Assembly: GCF_902167145.1 (NCBI RefSeq)
Contig: NC_050097.1
Span: forward strand, 112,191,982 to 112,255,981
Direction: 5' to 3'
DNA: 64,000 nt
Origin: Zea mays
Taxonomy: Eukaryota; Streptophyta; Magnoliopsida; Poales; Poaceae
The position numbers and the translations under genes were made by a program. This document shows, piece by piece, positions 22,196-32,110 of the stretch. The notes below the pieces were generated by a model that was not told the origin of the DNA, did no database searches, and saw nothing but the letters and a program-made list of their open reading frames with translations. Within the stretch, counting starts at the first letter, position 1, and every line of letters starts with the position of its first letter.

Positions 22196-22596
22196 CTCAT
22201 CCTCTCCCTTTTTTCCTTTCTATGACTCTGACTTGGTGGATGGCCTCACTTTTGTCCTACGAACATCTATGGTCCCACCACCCCATCTTCACCCTAGTTC
22301 TAGACCATATCAAGGATATTTCTCCAATGGATGTCCCTTGGGTGATGTGCGGGGACTTCAACATGGTCATGTATTTCGCTAAAAAAACATCCCCAATTTC
22401 CATCTGTCTGATGCTGAGCCCTATAGTGACATGATTAGGGATCTTGGGTTCCTTGAACTTTCTCTCCTTGATCGTATCTTTACTTGGTCCAACATGAGGA
22501 GTACCCCCATCCTTTTTCAACCTAGTGTGGGACTGTGCCTTGTCTGCTTGTATTATTTCTTCTCTTGCTCGAACCACGTCCGTTCATACCCCTTAA
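22196..22596 (+). pseudogene. LINE 1 ORF2: end of endonuclease domain
   Basis: The translation contains SPMDVPWVMCGDFNMVM, with the GDFN catalytic motif of the endonuclease/exonuclease/phosphatase fold, followed by RDLGFLELSLLDRIFTWSNMRSTPIL. The LDRxFTWSN pattern is the usual C-terminal end of this domain in plant LINEs. Stops and a frame change (near 22430) show decay. A MITE is inserted right after it. Confidence 0.88.
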
Positions 22597-22675
22597 GGGC
22601 TTGTTCGGTTAGGTCAATCCAGAGGGGGATTGGAGGGGTTTAAATCCCCTCCTAGTGGTGTAACCGAACACGCCC
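22597..22675. mobile_element. Tourist-like MITE, 79 bp
   Basis: Terminal inverted repeats gggcttgttcggtta and taaccgaacacgccc bracket 79 bp. They are flanked by a TAA target duplication (22594-22596 and 22676-22678). Short size, TIR sequence and 3-bp duplication fit the PIF/Harbinger (Tourist) group. Confidence 0.85.
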
Positions 22676-23962
22676 TAAGGTGTGTGTTTCTACATTTGCT
22701 CCCTTGCCCACTATTTTCTATTTTTAACAATGTTTGGAACCTTCGCACTGGGTTCAAAGAGATGGTTGATGTGGTTTGGCACCTTAACTCTCCTCCTGCG
22801 GATGCAGCTACGTCATTGGCACTTCTTAAACGCGTCAGAAAGGCCGCTAGAGTGTGGATCAAAAAGATTGGGTCCATTATGTAACGTGAACATGACTACA
22901 AGATTGTCATTTAGCTTCTTGATTGCATGGAAGAAAGCTACCCCCTTACTGCCCCAGAATGGACCCTTCGTTAGGTGATTAAGGAGGTCCTCACTCGTAC
23001 TGTTAAAGAAAAAATTATCTTGTAGCGGCAATGGTCTAAGGCCAGAATCGCGATTGAAGGGATGAGAATAAATGTTACTTCCATGCATGTGCATTGATGC
23101 ATTTAAGGGCTAATAAAATCAAGGTCCTCGAATCTGATGCCATGAACATTATAAGCATGACCATAAGGCTCTCCTCCTCCATGAATGAATTCTATACTAA
23201 TCTTTTGGGTTCCTCGTCCTCTACTGCTTGGAACTTTGACCTCGCTAATCTCTTATCTGAATAGTACTCCCCTTTTCTCTTCTCTGGTCGCTCCCTTTAG
23301 TAAGGCACAAATTGAATTTTCCTTTAGACACACAGAAAAGGACACGAGTCCTGGCCCCGATGGCTTTGGTCCTAGCTTCTATACTGACACTTGAGACATC
23401 TCGTCCACAGCCATCCATAATTTCTTCTGTGCCTTCCACTTGCATATTGTGGAGATTGAAAGCATTAATCCTTCCTTTATGGTCCTTCTCTCTAAGAAAG
23501 ATATTGCTAGAACTCCCACTGACTTCTGCCCTGTCTGTCTACAAAACTGCCCTGTCAAAGCCATCACCAAAACCTTGTCCCGTAGACTGTAACCCCTCAT
23601 TCCTGCCCTTGTAGGAGGTGATCAAACTGGCTTTGTCAAAAGCAGAAGCATTGCTGAGAACTATGCATATGTCATGGATATTCTTCACTACTGTTTGAAA
23701 CGTAAAATCCCCTTGATTGTTCTGAAAATTGACTTTCACAAAGCTTTTGATTCAGTTAATTGGTAGAGTCTTATCCTGATCCTGTTGTGGCGAGGTTTCC
23801 CTCAGCGTTGGTGTGACTAGATGGAGGACATCCTTTGCGCTGGTAAGACGTCGATCCTTCTGAACGGTGTCCCTAGCCCATGGATTTCTTGTAAAAAGGG
23901 CTTATATAAGGGGATCTGACCTCTCCCTATCTTTTCATTATTGTGGCTGATATCTAGTACTA
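22676..23962 (+). pseudogene. LINE 1 ORF2: linker and reverse transcriptase relic
   Basis: Downstream of the MITE the translation gives FNNVWNLRTGFKEMVDVVWH and LLKRVRKAARVWIKKIG, the region between endonuclease and RT in plant LINEs. RT motifs follow: KDTSPGPDGFGPSFY (23330-23390), LLSKKDIARTPTDFCPVCL, GGDQTGFVKSRSIAENY and VLKIDFHKAFDSVNW (the first catalytic Asp block, about 23725-23765). NGVPSPWI near 23860 and LFIIVADI end at about 23955. Frequent stops break the frame. The next RT motif, YADD, lies after the 6.8-kb insertion, at about 30795. Confidence 0.9.
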
Positions 23963-24158
23963 GCTTTTTTTTAAGATAATGGAAACATAGTCCGACCTTG
24001 ATCTCTAGAGAGGCTACGGCCAACGTTTACAACTGAAGGCAGCTTACTGCTTGACACAACACACGACTGCACCCAAGACCACCTATGACAAGACCAAAGG
24101 TACTACAACGTTAATCGCCAAGCAGCTCCCCATCCGAAATTGCGAAAAAAACTTTATT

Positions 24159-24163
24159 AGCAC
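24159..24163. repeat. Target-site duplication of intact Copia (left copy)
   Basis: agcac here and at 29444-29448 flanks the element exactly at its LTR ends. Confidence 0.92.
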
Positions 24164-24396
24164 TGATAGATGAATGCTTGATATTATTGATAGAGAGAAT
24201 CAACTATAAATAGACTAGCATCCTTCCATGACATGCCGGCTCATGGAAACAGTGTCCGGCAGCAAGGGAAGGTGATTACTGTGATTGGGACTCTCCAAGA
24301 ACAGTGGCATGCAAGCCTAAAGTAAAGGAAAGTAATCAAGCTAATTATAGTAATCCAACAAGGGAAAGTAATCAAGCTAATTATAATAATCCAACA
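24164..24396 (-). repeat. 3' LTR of the intact Copia element
   Basis: 233 bp, reading TGTTGGATTA... to ...CATTCATCTATCA on the minus strand. The U3 start is a tandem duplication of about 36 bp (gtaatcaagctaatta...tccaaca occurs twice). Confidence 0.95.
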
Positions 24397-24406
24397 CCCC
24401 CCCGCA
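24397..24406 (-). other. Polypurine tract of the intact Copia element
   Basis: The minus strand reads GACTGCGGGGGGG directly before the 3' LTR, the expected site for plus-strand DNA priming. Confidence 0.85.
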
Positions 24407-24418
24407 GTCTGAACGTGG

Positions 24419-27400
24419 TCAGCCACAGGGAAAAACATTCAGACTGGACCTGAACTCCGTGAACACCGACAAAGGCAATCCTTTAGTGAAGATATCAGCA
24501 TACTGAGAGGAAGTGGGAACATGCAATACGCGAACTGCACCGGCCGAAACACGTTCTCGAACGAAGTGTAGATCAATCTCAATGTGCTTCGTATGCTGAT
24601 GGTTCACTGGGTTCGAGGAGAGGTAGACTGCACTAACATTATCACAGAAAACAACAGTGGCGCGCTTCAGGGGAAGATGCATTTCCTGAAGGAGCTGTCG
24701 TAGCCAGGTGGTCTCAGCAACTGTATTGGCCACTGCACGGTACTCTGCTTCAGCACTGGAACGGGACACAGTAGGCTGACGCTTGGATGACCAGGAGACA
24801 AGGTTATCACCAAGAAAAACAGCAAACCCCGAGGTCGACCGACGGGTGTCAGGACAACCGGCCCAATCAGCATCAGAGTAGGCAACCAATGTGGAGACAT
24901 CCGTGGGACAAAGATGTAGGCCATGATCCAATGTCCCATGCAGATAGCGTAGAATACGTTTGATCAACATGTAATGTGGTTCCCTAGGATCATGCATGTG
25001 AAGACAAACTTGCTGAACATCATATGAAATGTCAGGGCGAGTGAAAGTGAGATACTGTAGTGCGCCGGCCAGACCTCGATAGTGAGTCGGATCAGTGACA
25101 GATTGACCCTCAGTGCCAGAAAGCTTGCCACTTGTGTCAACAGGAGTAGAACATGGCTTACAATCTGTCATACCTGCACGTTCAAGGACCTCAAGAATAT
25201 ACTGCCGCTGAGACAGATGAAATCCATCAGGATGTCGAGTCATGGTGAGGCCTAGAAAATGGTGCAGGGGGCCGAGGTCGGTCATAGAGAATTCTTGTTG
25301 TAGAGCTGTGATCACCCACTGTAGAAGAGAGTCTGAAGATGCTGTCAACACAATATCATCCACATAGAGAAGTAAATAGATTGTGTCATGGCCATGTTGA
25401 TATATAAATAGAGATGTGTCAGATTTATATAAATAGAGATGTGTCAGTTTGGCACTTACAAAGCCAAGAGAGAGAATGTGAGTGGCAAAGCGACTATACC
25501 AGGCACGCGGAGCTTGTTTCAACCCATAAAGAGACTTGTTCAAACGACAGACATGATCAGGCCGAGAGCTATCAACAAAACCAGCAGGCTGCACACAATA
25601 GACAGTCTCATCAAGGGTGCCATGTAAGAATGCATTCTTCACATCGAGCTGATGAACGGGCCAACTATGGAAGAGAGCCACCGTGAGCACTGTACGGATG
25701 GTAGCTGGTTTGACAACTGGACTAAAAGTCTCATCAAAATCAATTCCAGGGCGTTGAGTGAACCCGCGAAGAACCCATCGAGCCTTGTATCGCTCTAGAG
25801 AACCATCAGAGCGAAACTTGTGACGAGAAACCCATTTGCCGATCACAATATTTGCATCCGAAGGACGAGGAACCAAATCCCAAGTTTTATTCGTATGTAG
25901 TGCAAAAAACTCCTCAGACATAGCAGCCCTCCAGTTTGGATCGGCTAGTGCCCCCCTGTAGGATTTTGGTACAGGAGACAAGGAAGCAGCATGCAGATCA
26001 AGCGGTACCTTTGGTTGACAAAAACCCCGTTTACCACGCGTCAGCATGGTGTGCTCATTTGTTGGAGGCTGAACGGTGACTGCATTGGGAGGTGCTGACC
26101 GCTCAATAAGCTGCGGCGAGTTGGTCGGAGACGTGCCCTCAGACACGTTCCCTGAAGGACATGTAGTATGGGCTGCACCAGGTGTTGGAGAGGCAGCGCG
26201 CCCAAGCGCTCGTCCAGATGAAGCACTAGTGGTGTGGTGGCGGTCCTCAGCAGGCTCTGGAGAAATACCAGCGACCGGAGTAGACGAGGCCGAGGGCTCC
26301 AGGATGGCACCAGGGTACGCCGGGGCGGTTGCAGTAGAGGGAGTGCAAGCCACCCGCACGGACGCTGGAGTCGGGAACATCGTGGCACCACTGGCAGCAG
26401 CTTGGGGCGAGGGGCCAACAGGGGTAGTGGTGCGTAATGTCGAGGTACCTGAAACATGTGAAATACCACGAGAAACAATAGGTGCAGCATCCAACTCCGA
26501 TAGGAGGTCAAAGTTAGAAGAAGGAGGTGAGGAAACTTCGGCAAAAGGGAATGAAGTTTCATAAAAAATAACATGGCGTGAGATAATAATTCTATTGGTA
26601 GAAAGATCAAGACAATGATACCCTTTATGTTCGGAGGGATAGCCGAGGAAGACACATGCAGCTGAGCGAGGGGCCAGCTTGTGGGTAGCAGTAGAGGAAA
26701 GGTTAGGGTAACAGCGACAACCGAAGACACAAAGATGGTCATAGGAGGGCTGGAGTTTGAATAGAGAAAAGAAGGGTGTGGTGGAGGCTAAAGTTTTGGT
26801 GGGATGGCGATTGAGAAGATAGGTGGCAGTATGAAGGGCCTCAACCCAGTAGGACGGGGGCATGCTAGCTTGGAATAGGAGGGAGCGAAGGATATTATTT
26901 GTGGTGCGAATAATGCGCTCGGCCTTGCCGTTTTGTGGTGAGGTATGGGGGCAAGACATGCGGAGAGTGACACCATGGGTAGCAAAGAACGTGCGGGAGG
27001 AGGAGTTATCGAACTCACGGCCATTATCGCACTGGACGCTTTTGATGGTGACGCCAAACTGAGTGGAGACATAGGCGAAGAATTGAGTGAGAGTGGAAAA
27101 AGTGTCAGACTTGAGACGTAAAGGAAAGGTCCAGAGGTAGTGAGAACAATCATCAAGAATGACTAAATAATACTTGTAGCCAGAAATACTAGGAACAGGG
27201 GAGGTCCAAAGATCACAATGTATTAAATCAAAATTATTGATTGCTCGCGAGCTGGAGGTGGGAAAGGGGAGACGCACATGACGGCCTAATTGGCAAGCAT
27301 GACATAAGTGTTCAGAATTACTCTTATTACAAGTAATAGCGCATGATGAGACTAGACTAGACAAAGCCTCATGACCAAGATGTCCAAGACGCCGATGCCA

Positions 27401-29137
27401 AAGAGTGGATGAAGAGACGCCAGCAGTAAGTGCTAAGGGCCGAAAAACTGATGACAGCAGCGGATATAGCGGCCCGGAACTATTGCACCTGGCGATCACG
27501 TTCTGGGTTTTGAGGTCCTTCACAGAAAAACCAGAAGGATCAAATTCAACAGAACATCTATTTTCAATAGTGAATTGTCGAACGGATATAAGATTTTTAA
27601 TGAGGTGGGGCGAAACAAGAACATTATTGAGGTGAAGAGGACCACATGTGGCAGGAAAAGTGACGGAGCCAGTATGAGTGACGGGTAAAAGAGAACCATT
27701 GCCAACGACAATATTGGATGGAGTAGAAAAAGAAGGAAATTGAGAAGAGGAAAGATTACCGGAGTTGGATGTCATGTGAGTTTCAGCACCTGTATCCATA
27801 TACCATTCTTGAGTTGGTGGTGGCTGGAGCGTCATTATGTTGAAGTTTGAAGCCAACATGTTTGTGTCCCAGGAGAGACCACCGAGATGCTGCAGCCATC
27901 CAGGAGGTGGTTGGCCGACGCCAACAGGCCCTGGGGGAGCCGGCAGAGGTGGCCCAGGCGAGAAGGAGCCTGGCAGACCTGACAAAGGTGTCGTCGGGGG
28001 CGGCCCAGGCAGCACAGAGGGCCCGGCATAGAAAGCTTGGGGATGTGGGCCAGGCGCGCGAGGCGGGACAACCGGTGGGCCGGCCCAGTACGCCTGGAAT
28101 GTGCCAAATGCCGGCTGCCAGGATGCAGGCCGTGGTGGATGGCCAGCCCAAGGCGCCTGAGTTGGCACAGCACCAGGACCGCGGCCGCCAGTCGTTTTCT
28201 TGCCGCCGCCGTGCCTTGGTGGCTTGCGGCCACCGCCGGTTCCGCCGGAGTTGAGCGGTGGCAGCACAGGAGAAGTTGGAGTCGAGGCAGCAAAAGCCTG
28301 AGGCGGCTGGGCAGGCTTGGCAGCCATGTTGATTTCGGCGAGGCGTAGATCAGACTTCACTTCGGCGAACGTCGGGAACGGTCGTTGGCGCTGAATCAGT
28401 GCGCCAAGGTAGGAGAACCGGTCGTTGAGGCCGCGAAGGACGTTGAGGACCAACGTGCGATCACGAACAGGTTCGCCGAGGTCCGCAAGTTGGTCGGCCA
28501 TGGACTTGAGTCGGTGGCAGTAATCGGAGATGGACAGGCTGCCTTGGACGAAGTTGCGGAACTCGGCGTCGAGGAGAAGAGCACGACTCTCCTTGTTTCC
28601 AATGAACTGCTGCTCGAGGCTAAGCCACACAAGACGAGCAGTGGGAGGGCCGTCGTCCCGGTTCATGACAACCTCGAGGAGCTCGAGATTGATCGTGCCG
28701 TAGAGCCAGGACAAGACTGTGCAATCCATGCGCTTCCACATGGCGTCGTTGGAGCGATCATCGTCGGAAAGCACATGATCAACAAGCGCATAGCGCTCAA
28801 GAGTGTTGAGGAAGAGGCCACGCCATCGGTTGAAATGGGGCGACGTGAAGTCGAGGACGATGGGGACGAGAGACTTGACATTGAGGATCGCCGCTGCTTG
28901 AGCATGAAGAGCAGCAGTAGCCGCAGCGACCTCGCCAGCGACGACGAGGGCATGGGCGTCGGCGTCGCGTCGCTCCTGCTCCAGACGCGCAGCTTGTCGG
29001 CGCTCGGCCTCGATGCGCGCAGCCTCCAGGCGCGTAGCTTCTTGGCGAGCAGCCTCGCGACGTTCTTCAGCAGTGAAGGCGGCAACGCGCTGCTCCAAAG
29101 CACGACGGGCAGCGGCGGCAGCATCGTCGTCGGCCAT
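24419..29137 (-). CDS. gag-pol: Copia gag-pol polyprotein, 1,572 aa, uninterrupted
   Basis: One open frame encodes the whole replication machinery of the element. Residues 1-85 form an A/E/R-rich predicted coiled coil (ERREAARQEATRLEAARIEA). Gag follows to about 285 (VLDFTSPHFNRWRGLF, FRNFVQGSLSISDYCHRLK). Residues about 290-430 are Gly/Pro-rich with basic patches, and I see no CCHC zinc knuckle. Protease has DTGAETHMT at about 448, integrase has LWHRRLGHLGH...CHACQ at about 580 and the DDE core (HCDLW, QCDNGREF, GKAERI) at about 650-750. RT has YVDD at about 1260 and RNase H has SDADWAGC at about 1420, ending TKHIEIDLHFVRE and ADIFTKGL. The ATG at 29137 lies about 70 bp inside the LTR, next to the primer-binding site. 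All catalytic residues I looked for are present, so it may still be functional. Confidence 0.95.
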   Translation of the reverse strand: MADDDAAAAARRALEQRVAAFTAEERREAARQEATRLEAARIEAERRQAARLEQERRDADAHALVVAGEVAAATAALHAQAAAILNVKSLVPIVLDFTSPHFNRWRGLFLNTLERYALVDHVLSDDDRSNDAMWKRMDCTVLSWLYGTINLELLEVVMNRDDGPPTARLVWLSLEQQFIGNKESRALLLDAEFRNFVQGSLSISDYCHRLKSMADQLADLGEPVRDRTLVLNVLRGLNDRFSYLGALIQRQRPFPTFAEVKSDLRLAEINMAAKPAQPPQAFAASTPTSPVLPPLNSGGTGGGRKPPRHGGGKKTTGGRGPGAVPTQAPWAGHPPRPASWQPAFGTFQAYWAGPPVVPPRAPGPHPQAFYAGPSVLPGPPPTTPLSGLPGSFSPGPPLPAPPGPVGVGQPPPGWLQHLGGLSWDTNMLASNFNIMTLQPPPTQEWYMDTGAETHMTSNSGNLSSSQFPSFSTPSNIVVGNGSLLPVTHTGSVTFPATCGPLHLNNVLVSPHLIKNLISVRQFTIENRCSVEFDPSGFSVKDLKTQNVIARCNSSGPLYPLLSSVFRPLALTAGVSSSTLWHRRLGHLGHEALSSLVSSCAITCNKSNSEHLCHACQLGRHVRLPFPTSSSRAINNFDLIHCDLWTSPVPSISGYKYYLVILDDCSHYLWTFPLRLKSDTFSTLTQFFAYVSTQFGVTIKSVQCDNGREFDNSSSRTFFATHGVTLRMSCPHTSPQNGKAERIIRTTNNILRSLLFQASMPPSYWVEALHTATYLLNRHPTKTLASTTPFFSLFKLQPSYDHLCVFGCRCYPNLSSTATHKLAPRSAACVFLGYPSEHKGYHCLDLSTNRIIISRHVIFYETSFPFAEVSSPPSSNFDLLSELDAAPIVSRGISHVSGTSTLRTTTPVGPSPQAAASGATMFPTPASVRVACTPSTATAPAYPGAILEPSASSTPVAGISPEPAEDRHHTTSASSGRALGRAASPTPGAAHTTCPSGNVSEGTSPTNSPQLIERSAPPNAVTVQPPTNEHTMLTRGKRGFCQPKVPLDLHAASLSPVPKSYRGALADPNWRAAMSEEFFALHTNKTWDLVPRPSDANIVIGKWVSRHKFRSDGSLERYKARWVLRGFTQRPGIDFDETFSPVVKPATIRTVLTVALFHSWPVHQLDVKNAFLHGTLDETVYCVQPAGFVDSSRPDHVCRLNKSLYGLKQAPRAWYSRFATHILSLGFVSAKLTHLYLYKSDTSLFIYQHGHDTIYLLLYVDDIVLTASSDSLLQWVITALQQEFSMTDLGPLHHFLGLTMTRHPDGFHLSQRQYILEVLERAGMTDCKPCSTPVDTSGKLSGTEGQSVTDPTHYRGLAGALQYLTFTRPDISYDVQQVCLHMHDPREPHYMLIKRILRYLHGTLDHGLHLCPTDVSTLVAYSDADWAGCPDTRRSTSGFAVFLGDNLVSWSSKRQPTVSRSSAEAEYRAVANTVAETTWLRQLLQEMHLPLKRATVVFCDNVSAVYLSSNPVNHQHTKHIEIDLHFVRERVSAGAVRVLHVPTSSQYADIFTKGLPLSVFTEFRSSLNVFPCG

Positions 29138-29200
29138 GGCGTTGAGGTGGCGTGGCGGCGTAGCTAGGAAATGCGGAAGCTATGGTTCGGAACGAACCTT

Positions 29201-29210
29201 TCTGATACCA
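29201..29210 (-). other. Met-initiator tRNA primer-binding site (intact Copia)
   Basis: The minus strand reads TGGTATCAGA directly abutting the 5' LTR, matching the initiator Met tRNA 3' end for ten bases. Confidence 0.92.
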
Positions 29211-29443
29211 TGATAGATGAATGCTTGATATTATTGATAGAGAGAATCAGCTATAAATAGACTAGCATCCTTCCGTGACATGCCGGCTCATGGAAACAGT
29301 GTCCGGCAGCAAGGGAAGGTGATTACCGTGATTGGGACTCTCCAAGAACAGTGGCATGCAAGCCTAAAGTAAAGGAAAGTAATCAAGCTAATTATAGTAA
29401 TCCAACAAGGGAAAGTAATCAAGCTAATTATAGTAATCCAACA
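29211..29443 (-). repeat. 5' LTR of the intact Copia element
   Basis: 233 bp, nearly identical to 24164-24396; the four differences seen are all transitions. A CTATAAATAG sequence at 29251-29260 is a TATA candidate, but it is nearly palindromic and so does not fix direction. Confidence 0.95.
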
Positions 29444-30738
29444 AGCACCATCTCCATCTTGCGACATGAAGATTTTATTAACTCTTGGTCCTCCATCTTA
29501 AGCTGCAGTTGTGCCCAGAAGCGACACCAATATGTTGCCCTGAAGGTTACCTGCAGACAAGATTTAGGAGAAGATTTATTGAAAGTCACATCATTCCTGC
29601 TTAATCAAATGGCCCAGCAAATTGCAGATGCTGCAGTTAGTAGTAAACGACGTGATTTGACTGATAGCACCCTCGCCCAGTCCCCAAACAAATCGTTCGC
29701 ATCCCGAGGTGGTCTCAACCCTGTGCTTATCAGAACCAAACGCCAGATGAAAGATGCATAAGCACACCTAAAAAACAGGTGATTTATTGTCTCCAGTCTG
29801 CTACAAAAGCAACAGGTCTGATTACCAGGCCAATTCCTCCTGGCCAAGTTATCCTTTGTTAAAGTTACACCTCTTTTGAGGTACCACATAAAAACCTTTA
29901 TTTTCAGAGGTATCTTAAGCTTCCAAAGGTCCTTGTTATCCCTAACCGCCCCATTGTTAAGAATTGCCTGATACAGGGACTGAACAGAGAACAGCCCATT
30001 AGCAGTCAAGTCCCATCTGAATGAATCCCTGTTAGTAGTCAAATTAGTATACGCCACCAACGTCACTAGTTGAAACCATTGAGCCCTCAACTGGTGCACC
30101 AATCCCCTACGTAATGATATGTTTAAGGGTATTGTGGAGAAGACAAAGGCAACAGTTGAATTCTTCCTCCTTGCAAGATTATACAAAAGAGGAAAGCGGA
30201 ATTTTAGCGCTCCCAACCCAAGCCAATTGTCCTCCCAAAAACGCGTTTGGGATCCATCTTTTACCTGAAAGGTACCTTTACTCATGAATAGATCCTTAAT
30301 CTTCATAAGGCCACTCCAAAAGTGAGAATCCGAAGCCCGACGTTGTGCTTGGGAAAGAGTTCGATTGGCCAAATATTTCCGTCTCAGCAACGATTGCCAC
30401 ATTCCTTCTTCATTGAAAAGTTTATACAACCATTTACTTAAGAGACATTTATTTTGAATCTCTAAATTCAAAATGCCTAACCCGTCTAACTCTTTAGGTT
30501 GGCAAATTACATCCCATCTTGCCAACCTATATTTTTTCTTATGGTCATCACCTTGCCAAAAAAACGTGATCTGAAATAATCTATCTTCTCTAGCACCCCT
30601 TTTGGTACTTCAAAGAAAGACATCATAAAAATCGCAAGACTGATTAGAACAGAATTAATTAACACTAACCGCCCTCCCACGGACATAAGCTTTCCTTTCC
30701 AACTACTTAGCTTTCTCTCAAATTTGGTTTCCACTGTT
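29444..30738 (-). pseudogene. LINE 2 ORF2: C-terminal RT and zinc-knuckle domain
   Basis: The open frame 29605-30525 plus 30507-30734 (one frameshift near 30515) encodes the C-terminal part of a plant LINE ORF2. It includes KLSSWKGKLMSVGGRLVLINSVL, the WQGDDHKKKY-type junction, RWDVICQPKELDGLGILNLEIQN, LLRRKYLANRT and FWEDNWLG. The zf-RVT domain follows: WKLKIPLKIKVFMWYLKRGVLTLKDNL-type segment and CCFCSRLETINHLFFRCAYA, with an intact C-x2-C...H...C. It is in the opposite strand to LINE 1. The frame is far better preserved than in LINE 1, so this insertion is younger. The 3' UTR continues across the Copia insertion to the poly(A) at 23965. Confidence 0.9.
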
Positions 30739-32110
30739 TTCCAATCACCATTAGCCAGCCTATTGTCGATGATGCCCCTTGCGCTATTTTACAGTATGCG
30801 GACGACACACTCTTTCTCCCGAGCTTCGGTGTCGGCCATCACTGCTATCAAAAATGTCCTTAACGACTTTACCTTAGCCATGGGCCTTAGAACCAACTTT
30901 CATAAGACTATCCTCCTCCTACTCTGTGTAGATGATGTTTATACATAGAATTTGGCTAATATCTTTGTCACTATTGTTTCGACCTTTCCCCAACCTTACC
31001 TTGGCCTCCCCCTCGCTCCTCATAAAATTATCGCTTCTGATTACTCCCCTTTGATTGCATCTTATGATCAATATCTTGCTGGTTGGAAGGCTAAGCTATT
31101 AAACTGTGTTGGTCGCCTAATCCTTGTTCAAAGCATCCCAAGTGCCATGCCCTTCACTATATGTCATCCATGCTTATTCCTAAGAGTGTCCTTCAGGCTT
31201 CAGGACATTGACAAACACAGAAGAGCCTTCTTTTGGATCGATAGTGATTCTTGTCATGGTTCGAAATGCTTGGTAGCATGGGATAGCATCTATCTCCCCT
31301 GGGAGTATGGTGGTCTCAATCAGTGATGTCTTGAAACTCAAAATTGTTGTCTCCTCCTAAAGTTTGCTGATAAGGGTCTTGTTGGTCCTCCTATGCCTTG
31401 GAAAACTTGGTGTTTCAAAACTCAAATCCTGATATGGTGCTTCCCTCTGTCTACCTCTTACCTTGGTCGTATTTTCCACTCTGTGGTAGATTACTTAAGG
31501 GAGCTCACCTTCTATACCATTAGGAACAACAAGCACATCTCTTTTTGGCTTGATAAGTGGTTGACCAATGATTCTCTCTCATGTACATTCCCCTCTTTCT
31601 TTTCCCATATTACTTAGGCTAACTTGTCGGTATATGGAGTTTTCAGGTATAATTTTTACTTGCGCTCGCGCCCCAGATTGACTAACGTAGCCACTCTAAA
31701 GCTTGCTCTGTTGCTCGACCTTCTATCACAGATACACCTCGCTGATCATCCGGACACAGGAAGATGATTGCTTTGGGGAATGCCTTCACCTCATGGGAAG
31801 CATATTTGAGGACATGTCCCTTTGCAGATGGGACCAGCACCATCCTCTGAAAAATCTAGATGCTCAAACTGCCAAACAAAGTGAAGATCTTCTTTTGGCT
31901 ATTCATCAAAGACATGTTAAATACTCGTGAGTGTCTATTTAGAAAAAAGGTTCTCCCTGGCCCGTTTTGTTCTCTATGTGGTGATGGTATAGAGAACATA
32001 CTTCAAGTCTTTGTGAATTGCCCCAAGATCAAAGACATTTGGTGCATGACTAGCCTCAAGATTGACAACTTGAATGGGTTTACTTCTTCACTCATGTTCC
32101 CCAAATGAAG
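30739..32110 (+). pseudogene. LINE 1 ORF2: RT C-terminus and zinc-knuckle domain
   Basis: The catalytic YADD box reads ILQYADDTLFLPS at about 30783-30815. Then PQPYLGLPLAPHKIIASDY (30975-31035), WKAKLLNCVGRLILVQSI, HRRAFFWIDSDSCHGSKCLVAWD and LPWEYGGLN are readable. The zf-RVT domain follows at 31860-32070 (LPNKVKIFFWLFIKDMLNTRECL, CSLCGDGIENILQVFVNC), where the usual histidine is replaced by glutamine. Reading frames change several times and stops are common. This completes ORF2 of the LINE that begins at 15614. Confidence 0.88.

Larger units (their letters stand above)
24164..29443 (-). mobile_element. Intact Ty1/copia retrotransposon (5,280 bp)
   Basis: A complete minus-strand Copia element: two 233-bp LTRs, a perfect 5-bp target duplication (agcac), Met-initiator primer-binding site, polypurine tract and one uninterrupted polyprotein frame. 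The LTRs differ at about 4 positions (1.7%), so the insertion is young, roughly half a million to one million years with common grass substitution rates. Single-frame layout, small LTR and compact size resemble Hopscotch/Retrofit-type (Ale lineage) elements; the family name was not verified. It is inserted in LINE 2. Confidence 0.95.
23965..30738 (-). mobile_element. LINE 2 3' fragment, antisense inside LINE 1
   Basis: A minus-strand LINE fragment whose poly(A) appears as the T run at 23965-23972 and whose coding part is at 29605-30734. It interrupts the RT of LINE 1 between VADI and YADD. It is 5'-truncated, as is typical for LINE insertions, and is itself split by the intact Copia element (24164-29443). 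I could not identify a clear target duplication around it. Confidence 0.75.
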
